The notes beneath the pieces are model-generated. The model searched no databases. It was not told the origin of the DNA and saw nothing but the letters and a program-made list of their open reading frames with translations. A stretch of DNA of 64,000 nucleotides from Thiobacillus sp. 65-1059 (lineage in GTDB: Bacteria; Pseudomonadota; Gammaproteobacteria; Burkholderiales; Thiobacillaceae). Where the stretch lies: contig MKUE01000131.1 of the NCBI GenBank assembly GCA_001897675.1, forward strand, positions 1 through 64,000, given 5' to 3'. The stretch's first letter is position 1; each line of letters begins with the position of its first letter. A program made the translations under genes and the position numbers. Below are positions 1-9,474 of this stretch, one piece after another.

Positions 1-54
1 GTGGTGCAGATGCCGGCCTCGCGCCGGCCGGTCGCCCCTGCCCAGACGCATTGA
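1..54 (+). CDS. C-terminal fragment of upstream gene, possibly NarJ (partial)
   Basis: Open frame ...VVQMPASRRPVAPAQTH* ends just before narI; NarJ suggested only by canonical narGHJI order. Confidence 0.3.
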   Translation: MVQMPASRRPVAPAQTH

Positions 55-72
55 TTACAGGAGGATCGGAAA

Positions 73-756
73 ATGTCCTACTCGCAATATTTCCTGTTCG
101 GGATCTACCCGTACATCGCCCTGGCGATATTCCTGCTCGGCAGCCTGATCCGCTTCGACCGCGAGCAGTACACCTGGAAAAGCGATTCGTCGCAGCTGTT
201 GCGCAACGGCCAGTTGCGGCTGGGCAGCAACCTGTTCCACATCGGCGTGCTGTTCCTGTTCTTCGGCCACTTTGTCGGCATGCTGACGCCGCACTTCGTC
301 TACGAGCCCTTCATGAGTTCCGGCGCCAAGCAGATCCTGGCGATGGTGTCGGGCGGCACCGCCGGGGTGCTGGCTTTCATCGGGCTGTCGCTGCTGCTGC
401 ACCGGCGGCTGAGCGAACCGCGCATCCGCGCCACCTCCAAGCCCAGCGACGTCCTGATCCTGCTGCTGCTGTGGCTGCAGCTTGCGCTCGGCCTCGCCAC
501 CATCCCGCTGTCGGCGCAGCATCTGGACGGCAGCATGATGCTCCGGCTGGCCGAATGGGCGCAGCACATCGTCACCTTCCGCAGCGGTGCGGTCGAGATG
601 CTGGCCGGCGCGGGCTGGGTATTCAAGACGCACCTGTTCCTCGGCATGACGATTTTCCTCGTCTTTCCGTTCACGCGTCTGGTGCACGTCTGGAGCGGCT
701 TCGCCGCAACGACTTACGCGGCCCGTGCCTGGCAGCTTGTACGCCCGCGCGGCTGA
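73..756 (+). CDS. narI: respiratory nitrate reductase gamma subunit (cytochrome b)
   Basis: MSYSQYFLFGIYPYIALAIFLLGSLIRFDREQYTWKSDSSQLL...; multi-TM NarI-type sequence; AGGAGGAT RBS upstream. Confidence 0.95.
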   Translation: MSYSQYFLFGIYPYIALAIFLLGSLIRFDREQYTWKSDSSQLLRNGQLRLGSNLFHIGVLFLFFGHFVGMLTPHFVYEPFMSSGAKQILAMVSGGTAGVLAFIGLSLLLHRRLSEPRIRATSKPSDVLILLLLWLQLALGLATIPLSAQHLDGSMMLRLAEWAQHIVTFRSGAVEMLAGAGWVFKTHLFLGMTIFLVFPFTRLVHVWSGFAATTYAARAWQLVRPRG

Positions 757-790
757 AGCGGCCGATCCAAACCGAATTTAGGAGACTGAA

Positions 791-2335
791 ATGACGCATG
801 TTGTCATCCTGGGTGCCGGCATCGCGGGCGTGTCTGCGGCCTACGCATTGAAAGCGCAACTGGGCCCTCACGACGAGGTGACCGTGGTGTCCGACAAACC
901 CTACTTCCATTTCGTGCCGTCCAATCCCTGGATCGCCATGGGCTGGCGCGAGCGCTCCGACATCGCCTTCCCCATTGCGCCCTATTTCGAGGCGCGCGGC
1001 ATCAGGTTCGTCCACAGCGGGGTCAAGCGCATCCAGCCCGACGTCATCCAGGTCGACCTGGAAAACGGCGACGTGCTGTTCTACGACTATCTGCTGATCG
1101 CTACCGGCGTGACCGGCATGTCCGACGACATCCCCGGCCTCGCCGAGCACACCCAGTCGGTGCTCCACATCGAGCAGGCCGAGCGCGCCCTGGCGGCCTA
1201 CCGCGAGTTCGTCCGCCGCCCCGGCCCCATCGTGGTGGGGGCGGCCGCGGGGGCGAGCGTGCTGGGGCCGATCTACGAATATGCCTTCCTGGTCGACGCC
1301 GACCTCAAGCGCCGCAACATCCGCGAGCGGGTGTCGATCACCCTGGTGACCCCCGAACCCTGGCCCGGCCATCTCGGCGTGGGCGGCGAAGGCGCCAGCC
1401 GCGGCGCCGTGACCGCGGCGCTGGCCGATACCCGCATCAGCGCAATCTGCAACGCGCGCACCGTGCGGGTCGACCAGGATACGATTCACGTGGTGGAAGT
1501 CGACGCCGCCGGCAACGAAAAGCAGACGCATGCCCTGCCCTACGCCTATTCGGTGTACTGGCCCGCCTTCGGCGGCGTGCCGGGGGTACGCAATGCGCGC
1601 GGGCTGGTGAACGAGCGCGGGCTGGTGGTGGTGGACGAATACCTGCGCAACCCGGACTATCCCAACGTGTTCGCCATCGGCGCCTGCGTGGCGCAGCCGC
1701 CGGTGGAAAAAACGCCCGTCGCGGTCGGCGCGCCGGATTCGGTGTATTCGATCCAGAAGGCCGGCGCGATCGCGGTGCAGAACATCCTCGCCCTCATCCG
1801 CGACGAAGCGCTGACGAGCCATGTGCCGCAGCGCGCCAAGTGGCTGACCGACATGGGCAGCACCGGCGCGACTTATCTGTCGGAGCCGCAGGTGCCCTTG
1901 CGCGACATCAACTGGATGCGCCAGGGGCGCTGGGTGCACCAGGCCAAGGTCGACTTCGAGAAGTATTTCGTCAACAAGATCCGGCTCAGGCCGGCCGGGC
2001 CGGCGCCTTCGGTCGCCTCCCGGATTGCCGAGGTGATGAGCCGGCTGCAGGCCGGTCAAGGCGGCGAGCCGATGCCTGCGCCGCAGAGCGGCGGCAAGCC
2101 GCTGGAAATCCGCCTGCCGCAGGATCCCTGCTTCGAACTGCGGGCGCTGGCCAAATCCGTGGGCCACGATCCCGGCGCGCTGGCGGCCGAATTGCTGGCG
2201 GCAGCGGTCGCCGATGCCAAGTCGTATCTGAACGAGGCCGGCGTCGACGCGCTGGCGCACAGCCGGCGCGAACTGCTGGTGGAGGAGTTGCCGGAACGCC
2301 AGCCTGGGGTCGAATTCCACGGCGGCGGAACTTGA
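791..2335 (+). CDS. FAD-dependent oxidoreductase, sulfide:quinone oxidoreductase-like
   Basis: N-terminal GAGIAG Rossmann motif, PYFHFVPSNPWIAMGWR SQR-like segment; only three cysteines in the whole protein. Confidence 0.82.
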   Translation: MTHVVILGAGIAGVSAAYALKAQLGPHDEVTVVSDKPYFHFVPSNPWIAMGWRERSDIAFPIAPYFEARGIRFVHSGVKRIQPDVIQVDLENGDVLFYDYLLIATGVTGMSDDIPGLAEHTQSVLHIEQAERALAAYREFVRRPGPIVVGAAAGASVLGPIYEYAFLVDADLKRRNIRERVSITLVTPEPWPGHLGVGGEGASRGAVTAALADTRISAICNARTVRVDQDTIHVVEVDAAGNEKQTHALPYAYSVYWPAFGGVPGVRNARGLVNERGLVVVDEYLRNPDYPNVFAIGACVAQPPVEKTPVAVGAPDSVYSIQKAGAIAVQNILALIRDEALTSHVPQRAKWLTDMGSTGATYLSEPQVPLRDINWMRQGRWVHQAKVDFEKYFVNKIRLRPAGPAPSVASRIAEVMSRLQAGQGGEPMPAPQSGGKPLEIRLPQDPCFELRALAKSVGHDPGALAAELLAAAVADAKSYLNEAGVDALAHSRRELLVEELPERQPGVEFHGGGT

Positions 2336-2393
2336 TGCGATAAAGATGTATCATGGATGCTTCTTTAACAGAACCAGGAAGGAGAACCGGAAG

Positions 2394-2714
2394 ATGGCTA
2401 TCGATTTGCCCGAACGCGATGCGGAGGGATATTTGATTGAACCCGGCGACTGGAACGAGGATGTGGCGCGGGCGCTTGCGGAAGACGAAAACATCCAGCT
2501 CAACGACGACCACTGGGACGCCATCCGCTTCATGCGCGAGTATTACGAAGAACACCAGGTTGCGGCGGATGCCCGCTTCGTCATCAAGCATCTGGCCGAA
2601 CGCATGGGCAAGGATGCCCAGAAGAAACTGTTCGAACTGTTCCCGTACGGCTACGTGAAGCAGGCCTGCAAAATTGCCGGCATGCGGCGCCCGCGCGCCT
2701 GGAGCACGGGCTGA
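2394..2714 (+). CDS. DsrC/TusE family sulfur relay-like protein
   Basis: DEEGY-like N-terminus, LNDDHWDAIRFMREYYEEH, C-terminal YGYVKQACKIAGMRRPRAWSTG; AAGGAG RBS. Confidence 0.9.
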   Translation: MAIDLPERDAEGYLIEPGDWNEDVARALAEDENIQLNDDHWDAIRFMREYYEEHQVAADARFVIKHLAERMGKDAQKKLFELFPYGYVKQACKIAGMRRPRAWSTG

Positions 2715-2776
2715 CCGCAGCCCGGCCCGCGCTTGCCCATGCCGACGTGCATGGGCCTGATCGGCCTATACTTCCC

Positions 2777-2800
2777 GGGCCGGGCATGCCCGGCCCTTTT
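2777..2800 (+). terminator. candidate intrinsic terminator (perfect 20-bp palindrome plus T tract)
   Basis: GGGCCGGGCATGCCCGGCCC followed by TTTT downstream of the dsrC-like gene. Confidence 0.5.
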
Positions 2801-2819
2801 CTATTTTCCAGTCAAGCCA

Positions 2820-4022
2820 ATGAGCACTTCCCCGCCCCGTACTGAAAGCACGCGCAAGCCTTCGCCTCCCGCCGGCTATGCGCCATTCGCCCTCGGCTTC
2901 CGGCCGTTTTTCCTGGCGGCAGGCATCTATGCGGTGCTGCTGATGGGGCTGTGGCTGGCGGTGCTGCAGGGAGGCCTCGATTTCGGCGCCTGGCGCCCTT
3001 CCGTCTGGCACGGCCATGAAATGCTGTTCGGTTTCGCCGTGGCGGTGATCGCGGGATTCTTGCTCACGGCGGCGCAGAACTGGACCGGCCTTGCCATGCC
3101 GTCGGGCCGGCCGCTGGCCGCGCTGTTCCTGCTGTGGCTGGCGGGACGGGCGGGATTCCTGGTTCCCGGCCTGCCGCCGGGGCTGGTCGCGGCCGTCGAC
3201 CTGTCGTTCCTGCCGCTGCTGGCGCTTGCGCTCGCACTGCCCATCCACCAGGCTAAGCAGCTGCACAACTATCCTTTCCCGGTTTTGCTGCTGGCGCTGG
3301 CGGCGGCCAATGCGCTGGTGCATCTGGAAGCGCTCGGCTGGACCCGCGCCAGTGCCGGCCTCGGCCTGCATCTGGGGATCTATGCGGTGGTGATGATCAT
3401 GGTTGTGATGGGAGGGCGGGTGATTCCCAGCTTCACCGACAACAAGCTGGGCACCCGCGCCCGCCGCTGGAACCTCATCGAGCGGCTGTTGCCGGCTGCT
3501 ACCCTCGGCGCGCTGCTCGCCGCCCTGATCGCCCCCGCCTCGCTGGTCACCGCGCTGCTCGCCGCCGTCGTGGCGGCGGCCCACTTCATCCGGCTGGCCG
3601 GCTGGTACACGCGCAAGTTCTGGGCGGTGCCGCTGCTGTGGATTCTGCATCTGGGGTATGCCTGGATCGCGCTCGGCTTCGCGCTGCTCGCGCTGTCGGC
3701 GGCGGGAGTGGGCGCAGCGGCGATCGGCGCGCTGCACGCCTTCACCGCCGGCGGCATCGGCGTGCTGACCCTGGGCATGATGGCGCGGGTGTCGCTCGGC
3801 CACACCGGCCGCCTGCTGGAGCCCGCCCCGGTGATGACGCTGGCTTTCGTGGCGGTCAATCTCGCGGCGCTGGTCCGGGTGCTGCTGCCGCTGCTGTTTC
3901 CGGCAGCCTATGCGCCCGGAATGGCCGCTGCCGGGCTGCTGTGGGTGGCGGCATTCGGCGTGTTCGTGGCGGTGTACGCCCCCATGCTGCTGCGCCCGCG
4001 GGTCGACGGCAAGCGGGGCTGA
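2820..4022 (+). CDS. nnrS: NnrS family protein
   Basis: GYAPFALGFRPFFLAAGIYA and WHGHEMLFGFAVAVIAGFLLTAAQNWTG signatures, 12-TM-like. Confidence 0.92.
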   Translation: MSTSPPRTESTRKPSPPAGYAPFALGFRPFFLAAGIYAVLLMGLWLAVLQGGLDFGAWRPSVWHGHEMLFGFAVAVIAGFLLTAAQNWTGLAMPSGRPLAALFLLWLAGRAGFLVPGLPPGLVAAVDLSFLPLLALALALPIHQAKQLHNYPFPVLLLALAAANALVHLEALGWTRASAGLGLHLGIYAVVMIMVVMGGRVIPSFTDNKLGTRARRWNLIERLLPAATLGALLAALIAPASLVTALLAAVVAAAHFIRLAGWYTRKFWAVPLLWILHLGYAWIALGFALLALSAAGVGAAAIGALHAFTAGGIGVLTLGMMARVSLGHTGRLLEPAPVMTLAFVAVNLAALVRVLLPLLFPAAYAPGMAAAGLLWVAAFGVFVAVYAPMLLRPRVDGKRG

Positions 4023-4034
4023 TCCGCCCGGGCC

Positions 4035-6770
4035 TCAGGCACGGGCCAGGCGTGCCATGAGGCCTGTGCGCCGGATGACCAGTTTTTCCAGTTCCGCCAC
4101 GCCGAACACCAGCAGCCCGGCTCCAGCGACCTTGAGCCATTCGAGCGCCGACAGGCCGGCCGAGCCGAACACCGCCTGCATCGCCGGCAGATAGGTGAAA
4201 GCCAGCTGCAGGGGGATGCAGGCGGCGATGGCGAGCAGGACATAGCGGTTTCCGGTCAGCCCGCTCCGATTGAGGACCGGGGCGAAGATGGAGCGGCTGT
4301 TGATCAGGTAGAACATCTCGGCGGCCACAACGGCATTGACCGCCATCGTGCGCGCGGTTTCGATGCTGGTGCCGATCTGCTGCTCCCACAGGAAAAGGCC
4401 GAGCGCGCCGGCCATCATCAGGATGGAGACCATCAGCACCCGCCAGACGAAGAAGCCCGACAACAGGGCTTCGCCCGGCGGCCGGGGATGGCGCGCCATG
4501 ATGTCGCGTTCGGCGGGCTCGAAGGCGAGCGCCAGCCCGAGCGTGCTCGAGGTGACCATGTTGATCCATAGAACCTGGACAGGCGCAAGCGGCAGCGTGA
4601 GCTCGAACAGGATTGCGGCGATCACCACCAGGGCCTCGCCGCCATTGGTCGGCAGCATGAAGAGAATGAATTTCTTCAGGTTGTCGTAGACTGCCCGCCC
4701 CTCCCGCACGGCGGTGGCGATGGTGGCGAAGTTGTCGTCGGCGAGCACCATGTCGGCGGCTTCCTTGGCCGCCTCGGTGCCTTTCATTCCCATCGCCACG
4801 CCGACGTCGGCACGCTTGAGCGCAGGCGCGTCGTTCACGCCGTCCCCGGTCATCGCCACCACCTGGCCGTCGTCCTGCAGGGCCTGGACCAGTCGCAGCT
4901 TGTGCTCCGGGCTGGCGCGGGCGAAGACGTCCGCCTCCATCGCCACGCGGCGCAGCACGGCATCGTCCATCGCCGCGATCTCGGCGCCGGTGACGGCCGG
5001 CTTGCCGATGCCGATGGCAAGCTGCGCGCCGATGGCGCGCGCTGTTTCGAGGTGATCGCCGGTGATCATCTTGATGCGGATGCCGGCGCGGTGGCAGTCG
5101 CCCACGGCGCGGATCGCCTCCTCGCGCGGCGGGTCGACGATACCGGCCAAGGCGAGCAAGGTATACCCCGCCTCGACGTCCCCGAACGCCAGGTGCTCGC
5201 CCGCAGGGGCGGCGCGCTTGCAGGCGAGCGCAAGCAGGCGCAGGCCCTGGGCGGCCGTGTCGGTGGCCATGCGGCGCCAGTGATCGGCATCGAGCGGGCG
5301 TTCGCCGTCGTGGTTCAGCTGCCGGTCGCAGATGTCGAGGATGCGCTCGGGCGCACCCTTGACGAAAATCCACGGTGCGCCATTAGCGTCGCGGTGATGG
5401 GTGGCCATGAAACGGTGTTCGGACTCGAACGGGATGGAGTCGATGCGGGGCCAGGCCGCGTCGCCGGCATCCCGGGTGAAACCGGCCTTGCCGCCGAGGA
5501 CGAGCAAGGCGCCCTCGGTGGGATCGCCCTCCATCCGCCACAATCCCTCTTCCTGGCGCAGGCGGGCATCGTTGCACAGCACGCCGGCGCGCACCGCCAG
5601 GGCCAGGGCGGGATAACGCCCGGCGTCGACGATGCGCCCGTCGATGCTGAAATCGCCGACCGGCGCATAGCCGATGCCGCCGACGGCGAACTCGTGGCCG
5701 GCGCAGATCACACGCTGAACGGTCATTTCGTTGCGCGTCAGGGTGCCGGTCTTGTCGGAACAGATCACCGTGACCGAACCCAGCGTCTCGACGGCGGGCA
5801 GGCGCCGGATGATGGCATTGCGCCGCGCCATGCGCTGGACCCCGAGGGCGAGCGTGACCGTCATGATCGCCGGCAGCCCCTCCGGAATGGCCGACGCCGC
5901 CAGGGCCACGACCATCATGAACATTTCTGCGGCGGCATGACCGCGCAACAGCGTGCCGAGCAGGAAGGTCGCGGCGGCCATGACGAGAATCGCCATCGCC
6001 AGGACGCGGCCGAAACGGTCGATCTGGCGCAGCAGCGGCGTGGTCAGGCTCCGGATGCCGGCGAGCATGCGGTTGATCCTGCCCAGTTCGGTGGCGCTGC
6101 CGGTGGCGACGACAATGCCGCTGGCCTGACCATGGACGGCGAGCGTGCCCGAATAGGCCATGCCGCAGCGGTCGCCCAGCGGCGCATCGACCGCGACCGC
6201 CGCATCCGACTTCTCGGATGGCAGCGATTCCCCGGTCAAGGCGGCTTCCTCGACGCGCAGCTCCTTCACCGCGATCAGGCGCAAATCCGCCGGAACGCGA
6301 TCGCCGGAGGCGAGCAGGACCAGATCGCCCGGCACCAGGCCGGCGGCCTCGATCTCGCGCCGGCTGCCGTCGCGGATCACGGTGGCATGCGGCGAAAGCA
6401 TGGCGCGAATGGCGTCCAGCGCGGCTTCGGCCTTGCCTTCCTGGAGAAAGCCGATGATCGCGTTGATCACCACCGCGGCGAGCAGCACGCCGGTATCGAT
6501 CCAGTGGCCGAGAAAGGCCGTGATCGCTGCGGCGCCCAGCATCACGTAGAGCAGAATGTTGTGGAACTGCAGCAGCAGGCGCAGCAGCGGGCCGCGGCGC
6601 TTCGACGGTGCCAGCCGGTTCGCGCCGTACTGGCCAAGGCGACGCCGGGCCTCGGTTTCGCTGAGGCCGTCCGGCCCCGTCCGCCAGCGCCGCTGCACGG
6701 CCTCGCCGGACAGCGTGTGCCAATGTTCCAGCGGCGCGGGAGCCTGGAAGGCGGTCGGGCGAGCGGTCAT
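4035..6770 (-). CDS. cation-transporting P-type ATPase (type II-like)
   Basis: DKTGTLT phosphorylation motif, TGES, TGDGVNDAPALK, PEGLPA. Confidence 0.92.
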   Translation of the reverse strand: MTARPTAFQAPAPLEHWHTLSGEAVQRRWRTGPDGLSETEARRRLGQYGANRLAPSKRRGPLLRLLLQFHNILLYVMLGAAAITAFLGHWIDTGVLLAAVVINAIIGFLQEGKAEAALDAIRAMLSPHATVIRDGSRREIEAAGLVPGDLVLLASGDRVPADLRLIAVKELRVEEAALTGESLPSEKSDAAVAVDAPLGDRCGMAYSGTLAVHGQASGIVVATGSATELGRINRMLAGIRSLTTPLLRQIDRFGRVLAMAILVMAAATFLLGTLLRGHAAAEMFMMVVALAASAIPEGLPAIMTVTLALGVQRMARRNAIIRRLPAVETLGSVTVICSDKTGTLTRNEMTVQRVICAGHEFAVGGIGYAPVGDFSIDGRIVDAGRYPALALAVRAGVLCNDARLRQEEGLWRMEGDPTEGALLVLGGKAGFTRDAGDAAWPRIDSIPFESEHRFMATHHRDANGAPWIFVKGAPERILDICDRQLNHDGERPLDADHWRRMATDTAAQGLRLLALACKRAAPAGEHLAFGDVEAGYTLLALAGIVDPPREEAIRAVGDCHRAGIRIKMITGDHLETARAIGAQLAIGIGKPAVTGAEIAAMDDAVLRRVAMEADVFARASPEHKLRLVQALQDDGQVVAMTGDGVNDAPALKRADVGVAMGMKGTEAAKEAADMVLADDNFATIATAVREGRAVYDNLKKFILFMLPTNGGEALVVIAAILFELTLPLAPVQVLWINMVTSSTLGLALAFEPAERDIMARHPRPPGEALLSGFFVWRVLMVSILMMAGALGLFLWEQQIGTSIETARTMAVNAVVAAEMFYLINSRSIFAPVLNRSGLTGNRYVLLAIAACIPLQLAFTYLPAMQAVFGSAGLSALEWLKVAGAGLLVFGVAELEKLVIRRTGLMARLARA

Positions 6771-6957
6771 CCGGAAGGGTCCTGTGGGTACATGGAGATA
6801 TCTGCCTCATGCATTTCCATGAATGAGCATATAGGTGAATTTTATCGGAGCCGCCGCCGTCGTCGAACCGGCGCTCAAGCTTGCGCATCATTGGCTCGGG
6901 CCGATGAAGTTTGAAACAGCCCTGTTTTTTCGGTGCGGCAGTCCGTTAGTTATAGTG

Positions 6958-9378
6958 ATGAAAAAAATCTGGGGAAGCGGCCGGGTGCAATCGACAAGAA
7001 ATTTGAGCTTTTCCGGTTTCGCTTTGATGCTGGGTCTGATGGTGGCGCTCATGGTGGCGGGGTTGAGCCGCATGAGCGTCATGAACGAAAATCTGGAAGC
7101 GATCGTCAGGACACACAACGCCAAGATGGCGCTGGTCTGGGAAATGCGCCATGCCGCGCGCGAGCGGGCCATGATCCTGCATCACATGGCGCATGCCGCC
7201 GACCCCTTCGACCGGGACGAACTCCGGCAGCGTTTCAGCGGGCATGCTGGCATGTTCATCCAGGCCCGAACCGGCCTCATGGCGAGCGGGTTGAGCCGGC
7301 AGGAACGGGTTTATCTGGACGACTCCCTGCTGCTGGCAAGGCAGGGAGAGAGTGCGCAGAACGCCGTCCTGGCCTTGCTGGACGAAGGCAAGCTGGACGC
7401 CGCGCAGCATCTGCTCTATCACCAGGTCGTGCCGGTGCAGAACCAGGTCATGGCGCAGCTGACCCTGATGCTCGAATTCCAGCAACAGGCTACCCGGATC
7501 GCACAGGACAAGGCCAAGCGCGCCTTCCAGGACGCGCTCCACCTGATGCTCGCGTTCGGGCTGCTCACCCTGCTGGTGGGCAGCCTGGTCGCTTTCTACG
7601 TGATCCGCCGGGCCTCCGCGATCGAAACCGAACTCCACCAGGAGAAGGAACGCGCTCAAATCACGCTCCAATCCATCGGCGATGCGGTGATCAGCGCCGA
7701 TGAGCACGGCGCGGTGACCTTCCTCAACCCGGTCGCCGAGCGCATGACGGGCTGGACGGATGGCGATGCGCGGGGCAAGGCTTTGACGGATGTTTTGCAT
7801 CTGACCGCCGAGGACAGCGAAGACCCCGTGGACAGCGTCCTCGACGCCCTGCAGATCGGAGGCTGGGTCGAATCGTGCGGCGATTCCAGCCAGCTCACGG
7901 CGCGGGACGGACGGCGCTATGCCGTAGAGCTGACGGCCAGCCCGATTCACGCGCCCGATGGCCGGATCAGGGGTGCGACCCTGGTGCTGCACGACGTCAC
8001 CAGTTCCCGCGAGCTTTCACGCCAGCTGAGCTGGGCAGCCAGCCACGATGCCCTGACCCGGCTCATCAACCGGACCGAGTTCGAGCGCAGGCTGGAATGG
8101 TTGCTGCAGGACGCCCGCACGCTGCGGCGCGAACACGCGCTGCTGTACCTGGACCTGGACCAGTTCAAGATCGTGAACGACACCTGCGGGCACGTCGCGG
8201 GCGATGAACTGCTGCGCCAGTTGACCGCCAGGCTCGCCGAAAAAATGCGCAGCAGCGACAGCCTGGGCCGGCTGGGCGGCGACGAGTTCGGCCTGCTGCT
8301 GGAAAACTGCCCGCTTGAGAAAGCGGCCGAAATGGCGGAAATGCTCAGAAGCACCGTCGCCCAATTCCGCTTCATGTGGGAAAACAAGCCCTTCGATGTC
8401 GGCGTCAGCATCGGCGTGGCGCCCATTACCGCCGATTCCGGCACTACCGCGCAATTGTTGAGCACGGTGGACGCCGCCTGCTATGTGGCCAAGGACAAGG
8501 GGCGCAACCAGGTGCACATATTCGAGCCGGACGACCAGGAAACCATGCAGCGCACCGGCGAAATGAACTGGTCCCAGCAGCTCTCGCAAGCCATCCAGGA
8601 AGACCGCCTGCTGCTGTATGTGCAAAAGATCATGCCCCTCGACGCGCACTCCGGGCAGAGGCCGCATCTGGAAATACTGGTGCGCATGGTGGGCGAGTCG
8701 GGCCGGCTGGTGCCGCCGATGTCCTTCATTCCCGCCGCCGAGCGCTACGGCATGATGCCGGCCCTGGATCGCTGGGTCATTCGCAACGTATTGGCGAGGC
8801 TGTCCCGGCGCCAGGCGGTTTCCATGGATTCCAACTGCGCCATCAACCTGTCCGGCCAATCGCTCGGCGACAAGACCATGCTGCCGTACATTCTGGCGCA
8901 GTTCGAACAGACCGGAGTGCCGCCGCAGCATGTCTGCTTCGAGATCACCGAGACCGCCGCCGTGGCCAATCTGCGCGCGGCCGCCGAGTTCATACAGACC
9001 CTGCGCGAGCTGGGCTGCCATTTCTCGCTGGACGATTTCGGCAGCGGCATGTCCTCGTTCGGCTACCTGCGGCAGCTGAACGTGGATTACCTGAAGATCG
9101 ACGGCGCGTTTGTGCGCAACATGCGCGAGGACGCCACCGACCGCGCCATGGTGGAGGCGATCAACAATATCGGCCATGTCATGGGCCTGCGCACCGTCGC
9201 CGAATATGTGGAGGACGCCGCCACCGCCGAACTGCTGTTCGGCATGGGCATCGATTATGCCCAGGGCTACGGGATCCACCGCCCCGAGCCGCTGACCGAC
9301 GATTTCATCCTTCTGCTGGATGGCCGCCCGAGCGGCGCGGCCAGGCCGCTGCCCGCAGCTGTTTACGGTAATGGTTGA
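6958..9378 (+). CDS. membrane PAS-GGDEF-EAL signalling protein
   Basis: N-terminal TM/helical sensor, PAS region, RLGGDEFG, EAL-type domain starting LEILVRM, ..DDFGSGMSSFGYLRQL; start codon uncertain (ORF open from 6835). Confidence 0.88.
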   Translation: MKKIWGSGRVQSTRNLSFSGFALMLGLMVALMVAGLSRMSVMNENLEAIVRTHNAKMALVWEMRHAARERAMILHHMAHAADPFDRDELRQRFSGHAGMFIQARTGLMASGLSRQERVYLDDSLLLARQGESAQNAVLALLDEGKLDAAQHLLYHQVVPVQNQVMAQLTLMLEFQQQATRIAQDKAKRAFQDALHLMLAFGLLTLLVGSLVAFYVIRRASAIETELHQEKERAQITLQSIGDAVISADEHGAVTFLNPVAERMTGWTDGDARGKALTDVLHLTAEDSEDPVDSVLDALQIGGWVESCGDSSQLTARDGRRYAVELTASPIHAPDGRIRGATLVLHDVTSSRELSRQLSWAASHDALTRLINRTEFERRLEWLLQDARTLRREHALLYLDLDQFKIVNDTCGHVAGDELLRQLTARLAEKMRSSDSLGRLGGDEFGLLLENCPLEKAAEMAEMLRSTVAQFRFMWENKPFDVGVSIGVAPITADSGTTAQLLSTVDAACYVAKDKGRNQVHIFEPDDQETMQRTGEMNWSQQLSQAIQEDRLLLYVQKIMPLDAHSGQRPHLEILVRMVGESGRLVPPMSFIPAAERYGMMPALDRWVIRNVLARLSRRQAVSMDSNCAINLSGQSLGDKTMLPYILAQFEQTGVPPQHVCFEITETAAVANLRAAAEFIQTLRELGCHFSLDDFGSGMSSFGYLRQLNVDYLKIDGAFVRNMREDATDRAMVEAINNIGHVMGLRTVAEYVEDAATAELLFGMGIDYAQGYGIHRPEPLTDDFILLLDGRPSGAARPLPAAVYGNG

Positions 9379-9474
9379 GCTTGCGCGGGAACATTTCGAT
9401 GGCCGGCAATGCCGCTCGAGGGTGAGCGGCGGCGCCGAAATGGCATAATCAAACCCTGCACGCACCGCGTCCTC

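Noticed and set aside
51-794. 247-aa plus-strand ORF overlapping narI
   Set aside because: Arg/Pro/His-rich out-of-frame shadow of narI; the narI frame has a clear family match and RBS
2332-2345. FNR-like TTGATnnnnATCAA site upstream of the dsrC-like gene
   Set aside because: Only a half site TTGAT is present; the second half does not match
4902-6914. 670-aa plus-strand ORF antisense to the P-type ATPase, plus similar long mirror ORFs (671-2320 minus, 14086-15894 plus, 43310-45451 plus, 8017-10221 minus)
   Set aside because: Their H/R/G/A/Q-rich low-complexity translations are the usual antisense shadow of GC-rich genes with strong third-position GC; the opposite frames encode clear conserved families
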